Of a stretch of 64,000 bases of DNA, positions 55,271 to 64,000 are shown in pieces; the stretch's first letter is position 1, and every line of letters starts with the position of its first letter. The stretch is from Anaeromyxobacter dehalogenans 2CP-1. GTDB lineage: Bacteria; Myxococcota; Myxococcia; Myxococcales; Anaeromyxobacteraceae. The stretch covers positions 4,322,501 through 4,386,500 of the forward strand of contig NC_011891.1 in NCBI RefSeq assembly GCF_000022145.1. Direction: 5' to 3'. The translations under genes and the position numbers were made by a program. The notes beneath the pieces were generated by a model, which was not told where the DNA came from, ran no database searches, and was given only the letters and a program-made list of their open reading frames with translations.

Positions 55271-56632
55271 CTACGCGATCCGCAGGTGCTCCGCCAGCGC
55301 CCGGTCGCCGCGGCGGAACGCGTCGAGCGCGTCGTCGGCGGGGGAGCGGCGCGAGGCGGCGCGCTCCCGGAGCGGCGCGAGCCATACCCGCTCGTCCTCG
55401 CCGCGCTGGCCGCAGCAGTGCTGCCGGCACAGGCCGTTCCCGGCCGCGTCGAGCAACGTCGCCGCCACGTCCGCCAGCACCCGGCCGTCGGGCAGCCGCG
55501 CCTCCAGCCCCTCGCGGCCGGCGCCGATCATGAGCGCCCGCCGCTCGGCCACCGACAGGCCGCGCACCGTGTCCCAGGCCCAGGCCCGCGCCTCGCGGTC
55601 GTAGAGCAGCCCCTTCCAGAACGCGACCAGCGCCTTGGTCATGGCGGCGTCGCAGGCGTCGGCGGCGCGCACCTCCACCACGCCCTTCACCCGCACCTCG
55701 GGGAACAGCGTGGTGAGGTGATCCTCCCAGTCCATGAGCGTGGGGCGCTCGCCGGCGATGCCGTCGGCGAGGAACTGCCGGAACGTCCGCCCGCCCGGAT
55801 CGACGTAGCCGCCGTCGCGGCGGAAGAAGATCATGGGGATGTCGAGCGCCCACTCGGCGTAGCGGCGGTACGGGTCGTCGTCGAACCCCGGCTCGAACGC
55901 GAAGCCGAGCAGGCCGGCGCGGGACGGGTCGGTCTCCTCCCACACCGCCACCCGGTACGACTTCCAGCCGACGGGCCGGCCATTCACGATGGGTGAGTTC
56001 GCGAACAGCGCCGCCACCGCCGGCTGGACCGCCAGCGCGACCCGGAGCTTCTCGGCCATGTCGCGCGGCCCGGAGAAGTCGAACGAGGCCTGGGCCGAGG
56101 CGGTCATGGACATCATGTCCGGCCCGAGCCGGCCCCGGGCGGCCAGGTACGGCCGCATCACCGCGTAGCGGTTCTTCGGCATCCAGGGCGAGCTCGCCGG
56201 CGTGCCCCACGGCCGGTAGCCGGCGGCGAGGAACTCGAGCCCGAGGTCGGCCGCGAGCTCGCGGCACTTCTGGAGGTGCCGGTCCAGCTCGGCGGCCACC
56301 ACGTGCACGTCGGCGAACGGCCGGCCGGACAGCTCGATCTGCCCGCCCGGCTCGATGGAGACGGTGAGCCCCTGGCACTGCGAGGCGATGATCCGCCCGT
56401 CCTCCTCGAACGGCTCGTAGCCGTACCGCGAGAACCCGCGCAGCACCGCCGCGACGCCCCGCGGCCCGTCGTACGGGATGGGCTCGAGCGTGCCCGCGAC
56501 GAGCGCGAGCTTTTCGTGCTCGAGGCCGACCTTCCAGCCGGCGCGAGGCCGCTCGCGCGCCGCGAACCAGCCGGCGAGATCGTCGATCCCGCGCACCGGC
56601 GGGCTGTCCTGGACATGGGCGTCGAGCGACAT
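55271..56632 (-). CDS. gshA: Glutamate-cysteine ligase, plant-type GCS2 family
   Basis: A 453-residue ATP-dependent ligase catalysing the first step of glutathione synthesis. Family motifs are WKVGLEHEKLAL, GRIIASQCQGLTVSIEPGGQIELSG, ASAQASFDFSG and the C-terminal half with LMDWEDHLTTLFPEVRVKGVVEVR. The length and motifs fit the proteobacterial/plant GCS2 type rather than the E. coli GshA fold. GNGLCRQHCCGQRGED near the end adds a Cys cluster. No gshB is in the window. It is convergent with zip. Confidence 0.93.
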   Translation of the reverse strand: MSLDAHVQDSPPVRGIDDLAGWFAARERPRAGWKVGLEHEKLALVAGTLEPIPYDGPRGVAAVLRGFSRYGYEPFEEDGRIIASQCQGLTVSIEPGGQIELSGRPFADVHVVAAELDRHLQKCRELAADLGLEFLAAGYRPWGTPASSPWMPKNRYAVMRPYLAARGRLGPDMMSMTASAQASFDFSGPRDMAEKLRVALAVQPAVAALFANSPIVNGRPVGWKSYRVAVWEETDPSRAGLLGFAFEPGFDDDPYRRYAEWALDIPMIFFRRDGGYVDPGGRTFRQFLADGIAGERPTLMDWEDHLTTLFPEVRVKGVVEVRAADACDAAMTKALVAFWKGLLYDREARAWAWDTVRGLSVAERRALMIGAGREGLEARLPDGRVLADVAATLLDAAGNGLCRQHCCGQRGEDERVWLAPLRERAASRRSPADDALDAFRRGDRALAEHLRIA

Positions 56633-56666
56633 GCGGGCGGAATCTACCCGCGCCCCGCCGGTGGCG

Positions 56667-57287
56667 CTACCTCGTCTCGCCGCCCGCCGGGCGTGCGTCC
56701 GCGCGCGCCGGCGCCGCGGGCTGGAGCAGGTCCTCCAGGAAGAACGCGGACAGCTCCGCGCGCCCGGCGAGACCCGCCTTGCGGTACACGGCGAGCGCCT
56801 GCTGCCGCACGGTGCGCTCGCTCGTCCGCCGCAGGTCCGCCACGTCCTTGTGCGCGAGCCCCTTCAGCAGGAGCAGCGCCACCTCGCGCTCCGCCGCCGA
56901 GAGGCCCCAGCGGTCGAACTGGTGGTCGATGGCGGCGGCCAGGCCGCGCAGGTGCTCCTGCGACTCGGCGCGGAAGCGGGCCAGGTCGGCCTCGGCGCGC
57001 ACCAGGTCGCGCTGCAGCGCCCGGGTGCGGCGCCGGGCGAGGGCGAGCTGCGCCCACAGCGCCACCGCCCCGCCGAGCGCCACCGCCATGATCGCGACCT
57101 CGAGCGCGATGTGCCCGGGGGAGCCGCCCGCGCGCGCGTCGGAGGCGACGTCGAGCCCCACCAGCACCGTCACGAGGCCCAGGATGGCCGAGGGGACCGC
57201 CAGCACCCACGGCCTGGGCGCGTCGGCGTCCGCCGCATGTGCGCCGCCCAGCCCCGCGGATGCGCTCTGCTTTTCCACGTGTGTCAT
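56667..57287 (-). CDS. Membrane-anchored LuxR-type transcriptional regulator
   Basis: A 206-residue regulator. Two hydrophobic helices lie near residues 30-46 (LAVPSAILGLVTVLVGLDV) and 58-78 (IALEVAIMAVALGGAVALWA). A charged coiled coil (about 80-115) follows. A LuxR/GerE helix-turn-helix is near 128-180 (GLSAAEREVALLLLKGLAHKDVADLRRTSERTVRQQALAVYRKAGL). It has no receiver domain, so the signal would come through the membrane or the coiled coil. It is divergent from a DUF2231-like membrane protein. The start at 57287 follows a dyad that overlaps its ATG. Confidence 0.88.
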   Translation of the reverse strand: MTHVEKQSASAGLGGAHAADADAPRPWVLAVPSAILGLVTVLVGLDVASDARAGGSPGHIALEVAIMAVALGGAVALWAQLALARRRTRALQRDLVRAEADLARFRAESQEHLRGLAAAIDHQFDRWGLSAAEREVALLLLKGLAHKDVADLRRTSERTVRQQALAVYRKAGLAGRAELSAFFLEDLLQPAAPARADARPAGGETR

Positions 57288-57297
57288 CCGTCGGATG
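57285..57297. promoter_or_regulatory. Dyad overlapping the LuxR-type start codon
   Basis: CATCCG (57285-57290), T, CGGATG (57292-57297) is a perfect 6-bp dyad in which the left arm contains the start codon of the regulator (minus strand). It lies in the 81-bp divergent gap shared with the DUF2231-like gene, and could be an autoregulatory site. Confidence 0.4.
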
Positions 57298-57368
57298 GCG
57301 GCCGGCCGGGGGGCCGGACAGGTTGGGCGCGTCCGGCCCGAACCCGCCGGCCCAGGAGCCCGCACGCC

Positions 57369-57905
57369 ATGCCGACCCTACCCCTGCACCCCGCCATCGT
57401 CCACGTCCCCCTCGGTCTCGCCTTCGTGCTGCCGCTCGTCGCGGCCGGGCTCGCCGTCGCGCTCTGGCGCGGCGCCCTGCCCCGGCGCAGCTTCGCCGTC
57501 GTGGTGGCGCTCCAGGCGATCCTGGTCGGGGGCGGCGTCGTGGCGATGCAGCTCGGCGAGCGCGACGAGAAGCAGGCCGAGACGGTGATCTCGGAGAAGC
57601 TCATCGAGGCGCACGAGGAGCGCGCGGAGGTGTTCGTGTGGGCCGCCGGCGCGGTGCTCGCCGTCAGCGCCGCGGTGCTGGTGGTGCCGGCGGCCGCCGC
57701 GACCGCGGTGGCCGGGGTCGTGGTGGCGGGCACGGTCGCGGTCGCCGCGCTGGCGGTGTCCGCCGGCCAGGCGGGGGGTGAGCTCGTGTACCGCCACGGG
57801 GCGGCGAGCGCCTACCTCCTGCGCAGCGCGCCCGCCGGGGCGATCCCGGCGGTGGACGCGGCACGCGTTCACCGCGAGGCCGAGCACGACGACGAGGACC
57901 GCTGA
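57369..57905 (+). CDS. DUF2231-like inner membrane protein
   Basis: A 178-residue protein with four hydrophobic segments. The opening LPLHPAIVHVPLGLAFVLPL, with two histidines just inside the first helix, is the DUF2231 signature. The periplasmic or cytoplasmic loop GERDEKQAETVISEKLIEAHEERAEVFVWAA adds a further His, suggesting heme or metal binding by analogy with related families. A short charged C-terminus rich in His/Asp/Glu follows. It is divergent from the LuxR-type regulator. Confidence 0.85.
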   Translation: MPTLPLHPAIVHVPLGLAFVLPLVAAGLAVALWRGALPRRSFAVVVALQAILVGGGVVAMQLGERDEKQAETVISEKLIEAHEERAEVFVWAAGAVLAVSAAVLVVPAAAATAVAGVVVAGTVAVAALAVSAGQAGGELVYRHGAASAYLLRSAPAGAIPAVDAARVHREAEHDDEDR

Positions 57906-57984
57906 GGGGGCATGGGCCGCCCCCGGGCATGATTCCCGGCCCCGCCGGTTGGATCCCGGTGGGACCTGGGCCGGGCCGATCTGC

Positions 57985-58013
57985 TTGCGCGGGATCCTGC
58001 TGCAACCTATCCT
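57985..58013 (+). promoter_or_regulatory. Sigma70-type promoter of the S41 protease
   Basis: TTGCGC (57985-57990) and TATCCT (58008-58013) are 17 nt apart. Transcription would start near 58020, giving a leader of about 50 nt before the ATG at 58071. Confidence 0.45.
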
Positions 58014-58070
58014 CCCACGATACGTAGGTTTTCCCGCTTGCCTGCCCTACCCTCCCTGCCCAGGCGCCCC

Positions 58071-61000
58071 ATGATCCGCCCCTTCCGGCTGTTCGCCACC
58101 CTGGCGGCCTCGCTCGCGCTCGCGCTCGGCGTCACGGCCCGCTTCGTCCGCGCCGAGCCCGAGGCGCCTCCGCCGGCCGTCGCGTTCAAGGGCGCCGCGC
58201 CGGTGCCGGCGCGCGCCGGCGGCAACGGCGACTACCAGCTCGAGCGGCTGCCCATCCTGTCGAGGGTGATCCTCCAGGTGAAGGACAACTACGTGGACCC
58301 GGGCCGCGTGGATCCGAAGGGCATGGTGGTCGCGGCGCTCGAGGCGGTGGAGAAGACCGTCGCCGAGGTGATGGTGCAGGGCGACGAGAAGTCGCCCCGG
58401 CTCACGCTCACGGTGGGCAGCGCCTCCCGCGAGCTCGACATCTCCGGCGTGAAGAGCATCTGGGAGATCCGCACCGTCCTCGGCGAGGCGATGGGCTTCA
58501 TCCAGCAGCACCTCGTCGCCCACAAGGACCTGCGCGAGATCGAGTACGCCGCGGTGAACGGCCTGCTCCAGACGCTCGACCCGCACACCGTCCTGTTCGA
58601 CCCGAAGTCGTTCAAGGAGATGAAGCTGCAGACCCGCGGCGAGTTCGGCGGGCTCGGGTTCGTGGTGGCGATGCGCGACAGCAACCTGACCGTGGTCCGG
58701 GTGCTCCGGAACACGCCGGCGCAGCGCGCCGGGGTGAAGCCGAAGGACGTGATCGCGCGCATCGAGGAGCAGTCCACCGTCAACATGGACCTGCAGGACG
58801 CGGTGGACCGCCTCCGCGGTCGGCCGCAGAGCAAGGTGGCCATCACCATCCAGCGCCCGACCCAGGAGCCGCGGCGGATGGTGCTGACCCGCGAGGTGAT
58901 CAGCATCGAGACGGTGCCGCAGGCGCAGCTCCTCGACGGCAACGTCGGCTACGTCAAGCTCACCCAGTTCTCCACCAACAGCACCCGCGACCTGGTGCAG
59001 GCGCTCCAGCAGCAGCGCGCGCAGGCCGGCGGCAAGCTGCAGGGCCTGGTGCTCGATCTCCGCGGCAACCCGGGCGGCCTGCTCGACCAGGCCATCTCGG
59101 TCTCCGACCTGTTCCTCTCGGAGGGCGTGATCGTCAAGACGGTGGGCGAGGGCGACAAGCAGCAGATCCACGAGGTGAAGGAGGCGAGCGCCGAGCCCTC
59201 CGACCTCACCGGCCTGCCCATCGTCGTCATCGTCAACAACAGCACCGCCTCCGCCAGCGAGATCGTCGCCGGCGCGCTCAAGAACAACGGGCGCGCGCTG
59301 GTGATCGGCCGCCAGAGCTTCGGCAAGGGCTCGGTGCAGGTGCTCTACGACTTCAGCGACCCGAGCCGCCCCGCCGACGAGGCCGCGCTCAAGCTCACCA
59401 TCGCGCAGTACCTCACCCCGGGTGACGTCTCCATCCAGGAGGTGGGCATCACGCCGGACGTGCTGCTGCTGCCGGGCCGCGCGCTGAAGGAGCAGGTCAA
59501 CTACTTCGCCCCGCCGCGCTCGATGGGCGAGGCCGACCTCGACCGCCACCTCACCAACCCGGCCGACCGCACCGTCCCCGAGGCGGCCCGCGCCGAGGCG
59601 CGCAAGAAGCGCCAGGACAAGCCGCCGCTCGAGCTGCGCTACCTGCTCGACGAGAAGGAGGACCTGGTCGCGAAGCAGCTGAAGAAGGACGCGGCCGCCG
59701 AGGCCTCCCCGCACGGCGACGTGACCGAGCTGACGCCGGAGCAGCAGGAGGACGAGGACGCCGACGCCGATCCGGATCGCTTCGTCGAGGACTACCAGAT
59801 CCGCTTCGCGAAGGACCTGCTGCGCCGCGCGCCCTACCCGGATCGCGCCCGCCAGCTCGAGGCCGCCAAGGCGCTCGTGTCCGAGCGGCACCAGCAGGAG
59901 GAGACGCGGCTGCAGAAGCGCCTCGCCGAGCTGGGCGTCGACTGGGCCGACGGCCAGGCCAGCCGCGGCAACCCGCGCGCGGTGGTGACGGTGTCGCCGC
60001 CGCCGGGCAAGGAGCTGCGCGCCGGCGAGACGATGCCCTGGACCGTGACGGTCGAGAACCGCGGCGACGCGCCGTTCCGGCGCCTCCGCGCCTGGACCAC
60101 CGCCGACAAGAACGGGCTGCTCGACCGCCGCGAGTTCGTGTTCGGCGCGGTGCGCCCGGGCGAGAAGCGCACCTGGACGGCCCCGGTGAAGCTGCCGAAG
60201 GGCATGGACACCCGCCGCGACGAGGTGACGCTCCACTTCGAGGACGAGGGCGGCAAGGCGCCGCCGGACGTCACCACGGCGGTGGCGGTCACCGAGGTGC
60301 AGAAGCCGGTGTTCGCGTTCAGCGCCCAGGTGGACGACGCCAAGGGCGGCAACGGCGACGGGCTCCCGCAGCGGGGCGAGACGTTCAACCTCCGGGTGGA
60401 CGTGCGCAACGCCGGCCCGGGCGTCTCGGGCGACAAGACCTACGTGCTGCTGAAGAACCTCGGGGACGAGAAGCTCTTCATCAAGAAGGGGCGCGAGGTG
60501 ATCGGCGCGCTCAAGCCGGGCGAGGTGAAGACCGCCACCATGGAGGTCGAGCTCCGCCGCGGCTCGAAGAGCGACACCTCGCCGGTCCGCGTCACCATCG
60601 TGGACGAGAAGATGGACGAGTACGTCTCCGAGAAGCTCGACCTGCCGGTGGCGACGGACGAGCCGGCCCGCACCGCCGCGCACGGCGCGGTGCGCGTGGA
60701 GGTCGCGGACGCCCAGCTCCGCACCGGCGCGAGCGCCACCGCCCCGGTGATCGCGGCCGCGCGCAAGGGCGCGGTGCTGCCGGTGGACGCCCGCTTCGGC
60801 GAGTTCTACCGGGTCGAGTGGCAGAAGGGGCGCTACGCGTTCGCCGCCGAGGGCGAGGTGAAGCCGCTGAAGGCGGCCGGGACGGCGCGGAGCGGCGCCG
60901 TGGTCGAGGTGTGGCAGCGCGAGCCGCCGCGCATCGCGTTCTCGCCCGACCCGCTGAAGGGCGCGCCGGTGGTGGACGGCAACACCTTCAAGCTCCAGGG

Positions 61001-61292
61001 CACCGCCAGCGTGCCGCCCTCGGCGGATCCGACGGCGCGCCTGCGCGACGTGTTCGTGTTCGTGAACGAGCAGAAGGTCTTCTTCAAGGTCCAGCCGGAC
61101 ACGGCCACCTCCTCGAAGATGGACTTCACCGCCGACCTGCCGCTCAAGCCCGGCAACAACGTCGTCACCGTGTTCGCCCGCGAGGACGACGAGTTCCAGA
61201 GCCGCCGGAGCGTGGTGGTGTTCCGCCGCACGCCGCCGGAGGTCGCGGCCGAGGCCGGGCGCGGGCAGGCGCAGCGGAGCAGCGGGCAGTAG
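58071..61292 (+). CDS. S41 C-terminal processing protease with a long C-terminal extension
   Basis: A 1073-residue exported serine protease. A signal peptide spans about residues 1-32. A PDZ domain (about 190-275; GGLGFVVAMRDSNLTVVRVL) precedes the S41 core. The catalytic dyad is S394 (NNSTASASEI) and K419 (RQSFGKGSV). CtpA family enzymes usually have 400-550 residues. The extra 500 residues contain two CARDB/Ig-like beta domains (about 630-760 and 760-860), an SH3b-like domain (about 870-925) and another Ig-like domain at the end. The ATG at 58071 is preferred over TTG 58038 because the signal peptide starts there. Confidence 0.9.
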   Translation: MIRPFRLFATLAASLALALGVTARFVRAEPEAPPPAVAFKGAAPVPARAGGNGDYQLERLPILSRVILQVKDNYVDPGRVDPKGMVVAALEAVEKTVAEVMVQGDEKSPRLTLTVGSASRELDISGVKSIWEIRTVLGEAMGFIQQHLVAHKDLREIEYAAVNGLLQTLDPHTVLFDPKSFKEMKLQTRGEFGGLGFVVAMRDSNLTVVRVLRNTPAQRAGVKPKDVIARIEEQSTVNMDLQDAVDRLRGRPQSKVAITIQRPTQEPRRMVLTREVISIETVPQAQLLDGNVGYVKLTQFSTNSTRDLVQALQQQRAQAGGKLQGLVLDLRGNPGGLLDQAISVSDLFLSEGVIVKTVGEGDKQQIHEVKEASAEPSDLTGLPIVVIVNNSTASASEIVAGALKNNGRALVIGRQSFGKGSVQVLYDFSDPSRPADEAALKLTIAQYLTPGDVSIQEVGITPDVLLLPGRALKEQVNYFAPPRSMGEADLDRHLTNPADRTVPEAARAEARKKRQDKPPLELRYLLDEKEDLVAKQLKKDAAAEASPHGDVTELTPEQQEDEDADADPDRFVEDYQIRFAKDLLRRAPYPDRARQLEAAKALVSERHQQEETRLQKRLAELGVDWADGQASRGNPRAVVTVSPPPGKELRAGETMPWTVTVENRGDAPFRRLRAWTTADKNGLLDRREFVFGAVRPGEKRTWTAPVKLPKGMDTRRDEVTLHFEDEGGKAPPDVTTAVAVTEVQKPVFAFSAQVDDAKGGNGDGLPQRGETFNLRVDVRNAGPGVSGDKTYVLLKNLGDEKLFIKKGREVIGALKPGEVKTATMEVELRRGSKSDTSPVRVTIVDEKMDEYVSEKLDLPVATDEPARTAAHGAVRVEVADAQLRTGASATAPVIAAARKGAVLPVDARFGEFYRVEWQKGRYAFAAEGEVKPLKAAGTARSGAVVEVWQREPPRIAFSPDPLKGAPVVDGNTFKLQGTASVPPSADPTARLRDVFVFVNEQKVFFKVQPDTATSSKMDFTADLPLKPGNNVVTVFAREDDEFQSRRSVVVFRRTPPEVAAEAGRGQAQRSSGQ

Positions 61293-61318
61293 GCAGGAGC
61301 CACCGCCCTCGCCTCTCC

Positions 61319-61352
61319 AGGGCCCCGGACCGCTCCCCGCGGCCGGGGCCCT
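61319..61352 (+). terminator. Hairpin terminator after the S41 protease
   Basis: AGGGCCCCGG (61319-61328) and CCGGGGCCCT (61343-61352) form a perfect 10-bp stem with a 14-nt loop, 27 nt after the stop codon. Confidence 0.65.
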
Positions 61353-61455
61353 CTCGTCGGAGGCCGGACCGGCGCCGCGGGGAACCTGCTCCCGGGTCCC
61401 ACCCGGCGACCCGCGATTCGCCCCGCGGGGCCCCCTCCGGTAGAATTCCGCCCCC

Positions 61456-64000
61456 ATGGCGGAGGTGAGACAGCAGCCCGCCCCCGCCCACTCCTCGGAG
61501 CCCGGGGCGGGGTCCGGGGCCGGCTTCGAGCTGCGGCTCGAGCGCGGCGGCGCCTCGGTGCGGCTCGCGGATCGCGAGCTGGCGCCGGGGCTCACGCTCG
61601 AGTCGCTCACGCTCCGCGTCCCGGACGTCCACTTCCCGTTCGACGCCGGCGCCGGCGCGGCGCAGTTCCGCAGCCGGCTCACCGACCTGCTCGAGCTGCG
61701 CGTGGCGCTCACGCCCGCGCCGGTCGAGGCCGCCCTGGCCCGCGCCGGCCTGGGCGCCCTGGGCCTGGAGGACGTCCGGATCGCGTTTCGCGAGGGCTTC
61801 GCCGAGCTGGCCGGGCGCATCGCCGCGGGGCCGGCGTTCACGCTGCAGGCGGGGCTCCTGCCGCGCGGCGAGCGGGGCCTGGCGCTCGTGTTCCACTCGC
61901 CCCGGCTCTACGGGCCGGCGCCGCTCCCGGCCGCCGCGCTCCCGCACCTGGCGGCGCGGGCGCTGGAGGCGGCCGGCGCCGCGGCCCTGCCGGGCGACCC
62001 GCTCGCGCCGCTGCTGCGCGCCGCGCTCGCGCCGCGGGGCTGGAAGCTGCCGCGCCCGCACGGCGCGCGCCTGGCGAAGGCCGCGTTCGCGCCGGGCGTC
62101 GCGCGGATCGCCTGGGAGGCGGCGGCCGGGCCGGCCGAGGCGGGCGGCGCGCCGGAGCTGCTCGCCGCCGACGAGGGCGCGCGCGCGTTCGCGCCGGCCT
62201 GCGAGGCGCTGGCGCGCGGCGAGCCCGAGCACGCGCGCGAGGCGCTGCTGGCCCAGGGGGCCGCCGCGGCCGCCCACCCGTTCGCGGCCGAGCTGCTGCT
62301 CTCGCTCCTGCTCCTCGAGGATCGCTTCCACGACGAGGCGCTCGACCTCGCCGCGGCCTGGCTGCAGCGGCGCCCGGACTTCGCGCCGGCGCTCCTCGCC
62401 GAGGCGCTGGTGCGGCAGGCGCGCGGCGAGCCGGCCCGGGCGGCGCGCGCGTACACGGCGCTCGCCGCCGCCGCGGGCGGCCGGGGCGAGGCGTTCGCGG
62501 CGCTCGCCGCCGCCGAGGCGGTGTTCGACGTGCCGGGCGCGGACCCGGCCGACGCGCTGCGCGCGGCCGAGGTGGCGCTGGAGGTCCGGCGCGACCACGT
62601 GCCCGCGCTCCGGGCGCTCCGCGCGCTCTCGGCCGCCTCGGGGGATCGCGAGGCGCTGGTCCGCGCCGACCGGCGGCTGGTGGCCTACGATCCGGATCCC
62701 CAGGAGAAGGCCCGCGCCCACGCCGAGCTGGGCGAGCTGCTGCTGCACAGCGATCCGGCCGCGGCCCGCCTCCACCTCGACCAGGCGCTCCGCCTCGCCC
62801 CGGAGGATCCGGCCCCGCTCGCCGCGCTGGCGCGGGCCTGCGCCGCGGCGGGCGAGCCGCTCCGCGCCGTCCGGGCGCTGGACCGGCTGAAGGAGCTCCA
62901 CCTCGCGCGCGGGGATCGCGCCGCGGCGGCGGATGCGGCGCTGGAGGCGGGCGCCGCCTGGGAGGGACCGCTCGCGCACGCCGAGAACGCGCTCCTGCGC
63001 TACCGCGCCGCCGCCGAGCTGGCGCCGGGCCCCGAGGTCCACGCCCGCGCCGCCCGCGCCGCCGAGGCGCTCGGGCACTGGGCCGAGGCGTCCGACTTCC
63101 ACGCGATGGCGCTCGCCGGCATCGACGCGGCCACGCCGGACGGCGCGGCGCTGGCGGTGCGCACGCGGCTCGCGCTCGCCGAGGTGGCCGAGCGGCGGCT
63201 GGGCGATCCGGCCGCGGCGGCGGCGCACCTCGAGGCGGCGGCGACGCTCGCGCCCGGCGACGCGACGGTGCTGGCGCGGCTGGCGGAGCGGCTCCGCGGG
63301 CTGGGACGGCCGCCGGCGCTCGCCGCCGCGCTCGACCGGCTCGCCGGGCTGGAGCCGGACCCGGACGCGCGGGCGGCGCTGCTGGCCGAGGCCGGCGCCG
63401 CGCTGCGCGCGGCCGGCCAGGACGGCGAGGCGGCCCGCCGCTTCGCCGCGGCGCTGGCGCTCGCGCCGGCCTGCGCCCCGGCCCTCTCCGGCCAGGCCGA
63501 GCTCGCCGCGGCGCTCGGCGACGCCGCCGCGGAGCGCGAGGCGCTGGAGCGGCTGCGCGCGCTGACCGCGGACGCGGAGGCCGCCGCCGCGCTCGACGAT
63601 CGCATCGCCGCGGCCGCGGAGCGCGCCGGCGACCTCGCCGCGGCGCTCGCCGCCGCGTCCTCGGCCCGCGCCGCCCGGCCCGACCCGGCCCGGCTCGCCG
63701 CCGAGCTGCGGCTGGCGCGACGGGTGGCGGACGCGAGCACCGTGGCGGAGCTGCTGGCGGAGTCCGCCCGCCTGGCCGCGGCGGCCGGCGACGCGCCCAC
63801 CGCGGCCGCGGCCTGGCTGGAGCGGGGGCGGTTGCTCGTGCCGGTGGACCCGCCCGCCGCCCTGGCGGCGCTCGCGGAGGCGCGGGCGGCGGCGCCGGGC
63901 GACCCGGCGGTGCTGCGCGTGCAGGCGGACGCGGCCGCGCGCGCCGGCGACCCCCGGCTCGCGCTCGGGGCGCTGCGCGCGCTGCTGGCGGGCGGCGCCG
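61456..64000 (+). CDS. Large TPR-repeat protein (runs off the window)
   Basis: At least 848 residues, cut by the window end. The N-terminal 200 residues form a mixed alpha/beta domain (GFELRLERGGASVRLADRELAPGL; LTDLLELRVALTPAPVEAAL). From about residue 260 onward the sequence is a long array of tetratricopeptide-like helical pairs (ARAHAELGELLLHSDPAAAR, LDQALRLAPEDPAPLAALAR and similar). Composition is extremely Ala-rich. No signal peptide is seen. TPR arrays bind proteins; the partner is unknown. The ATG at 61456 follows the terminator at 61319 by about 100 bp, with a short AT-rich spot (TAGAATTC) just before it. Confidence 0.85.
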   Translation, partial: MAEVRQQPAPAHSSEPGAGSGAGFELRLERGGASVRLADRELAPGLTLESLTLRVPDVHFPFDAGAGAAQFRSRLTDLLELRVALTPAPVEAALARAGLGALGLEDVRIAFREGFAELAGRIAAGPAFTLQAGLLPRGERGLALVFHSPRLYGPAPLPAAALPHLAARALEAAGAAALPGDPLAPLLRAALAPRGWKLPRPHGARLAKAAFAPGVARIAWEAAAGPAEAGGAPELLAADEGARAFAPACEALARGEPEHAREALLAQGAAAAAHPFAAELLLSLLLLEDRFHDEALDLAAAWLQRRPDFAPALLAEALVRQARGEPARAARAYTALAAAAGGRGEAFAALAAAEAVFDVPGADPADALRAAEVALEVRRDHVPALRALRALSAASGDREALVRADRRLVAYDPDPQEKARAHAELGELLLHSDPAAARLHLDQALRLAPEDPAPLAALARACAAAGEPLRAVRALDRLKELHLARGDRAAAADAALEAGAAWEGPLAHAENALLRYRAAAELAPGPEVHARAARAAEALGHWAEASDFHAMALAGIDAATPDGAALAVRTRLALAEVAERRLGDPAAAAAHLEAAATLAPGDATVLARLAERLRGLGRPPALAAALDRLAGLEPDPDARAALLAEAGAALRAAGQDGEAARRFAAALALAPACAPALSGQAELAAALGDAAAEREALERLRALTADAEAAAALDDRIAAAAERAGDLAAALAAASSARAARPDPARLAAELRLARRVADASTVAELLAESARLAAAAGDAPTAAAAWLERGRLLVPVDPPAALAALAEARAAAPGDPAVLRVQADAAARAGDPRLALGALRALLAGGA

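Noticed and set aside
58047-61841. A 1264-residue minus-strand open frame
   Set aside because: It is antisense to the S41 protease, which has a signal peptide and catalytic motifs; the mirror has none.

Overview
The window is a single very GC-rich chromosomal segment in which nearly every third codon position is G or C and most genes overlap or nearly touch. The gene content fits a Gram-negative myxobacterium-like bacterium, most probably Anaeromyxobacter or a close relative (Myxococcota). That identification is inference from composition, a decaheme-type cytochrome, a selenocysteine formate dehydrogenase and a PASTA-tailed FtsI, not from a database match. No tRNA, rRNA, CRISPR array, phage gene or transposase was found.

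Layout. 1-8.5 kb: a short-chain dehydrogenase, an OmpA-family porin-like protein, a TrpB2-type tryptophan synthase beta chain, a complete NitT/TauT-type ABC importer (binding protein, permease, ATPase) and an exported Pro/Ala-rich protein. 8.6-14.2 kb: a membrane-bound formate dehydrogenase operon fdnG-fdnH-fdnI-fdhE, whose catalytic subunit reads through an in-frame TGA as selenocysteine (residue 196) with a SECIS-like hairpin just after it. 14.2-17.4 kb: three minus-strand genes and a perfect 127-bp tandem duplication.

17.6-38.0 kb is the division and cell wall (dcw) cluster: mraZ, a STAS-domain gene, rsmH, ftsL, ftsI, murE, murF, mraY, murD, ftsW, murG, murC, murB, ddl, ftsQ, ftsA, ftsZ. 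It starts with a promoter followed by four 10-nt MraZ-box-like repeats and ends in a large hairpin after ftsZ. Two genes in it are not classical dcw members: the STAS gene after mraZ, and a multiheme cytochrome c on the opposite strand between ddl and ftsQ.

38.0-64.0 kb holds mixed genes: an HD-domain protein; an ArsR/SRPBCC pair with a promoter-operator that predicts a leaderless mRNA; an esterase; a beta-barrel protein; alaS; lipoproteins; trmB; a lipoprotein-ABC exporter operon; a MltD-like lytic transglycosylase; a dus-fis-like-zip operon; a glutamate-cysteine ligase; a membrane-anchored LuxR-type regulator divergent from a DUF2231-like membrane protein; an unusually long S41 protease; and a TPR protein cut by the window end.

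The most notable non-coding structure is a roughly 160-bp element present twice in inverted orientation, 40 kb apart, flanking the formate dehydrogenase and dcw regions. Both copies begin exactly at the stop codon of a neighbouring gene. Other dispersed repeats lie at 15.3 kb (with a relative at 55.2 kb) and at 50.4 kb.
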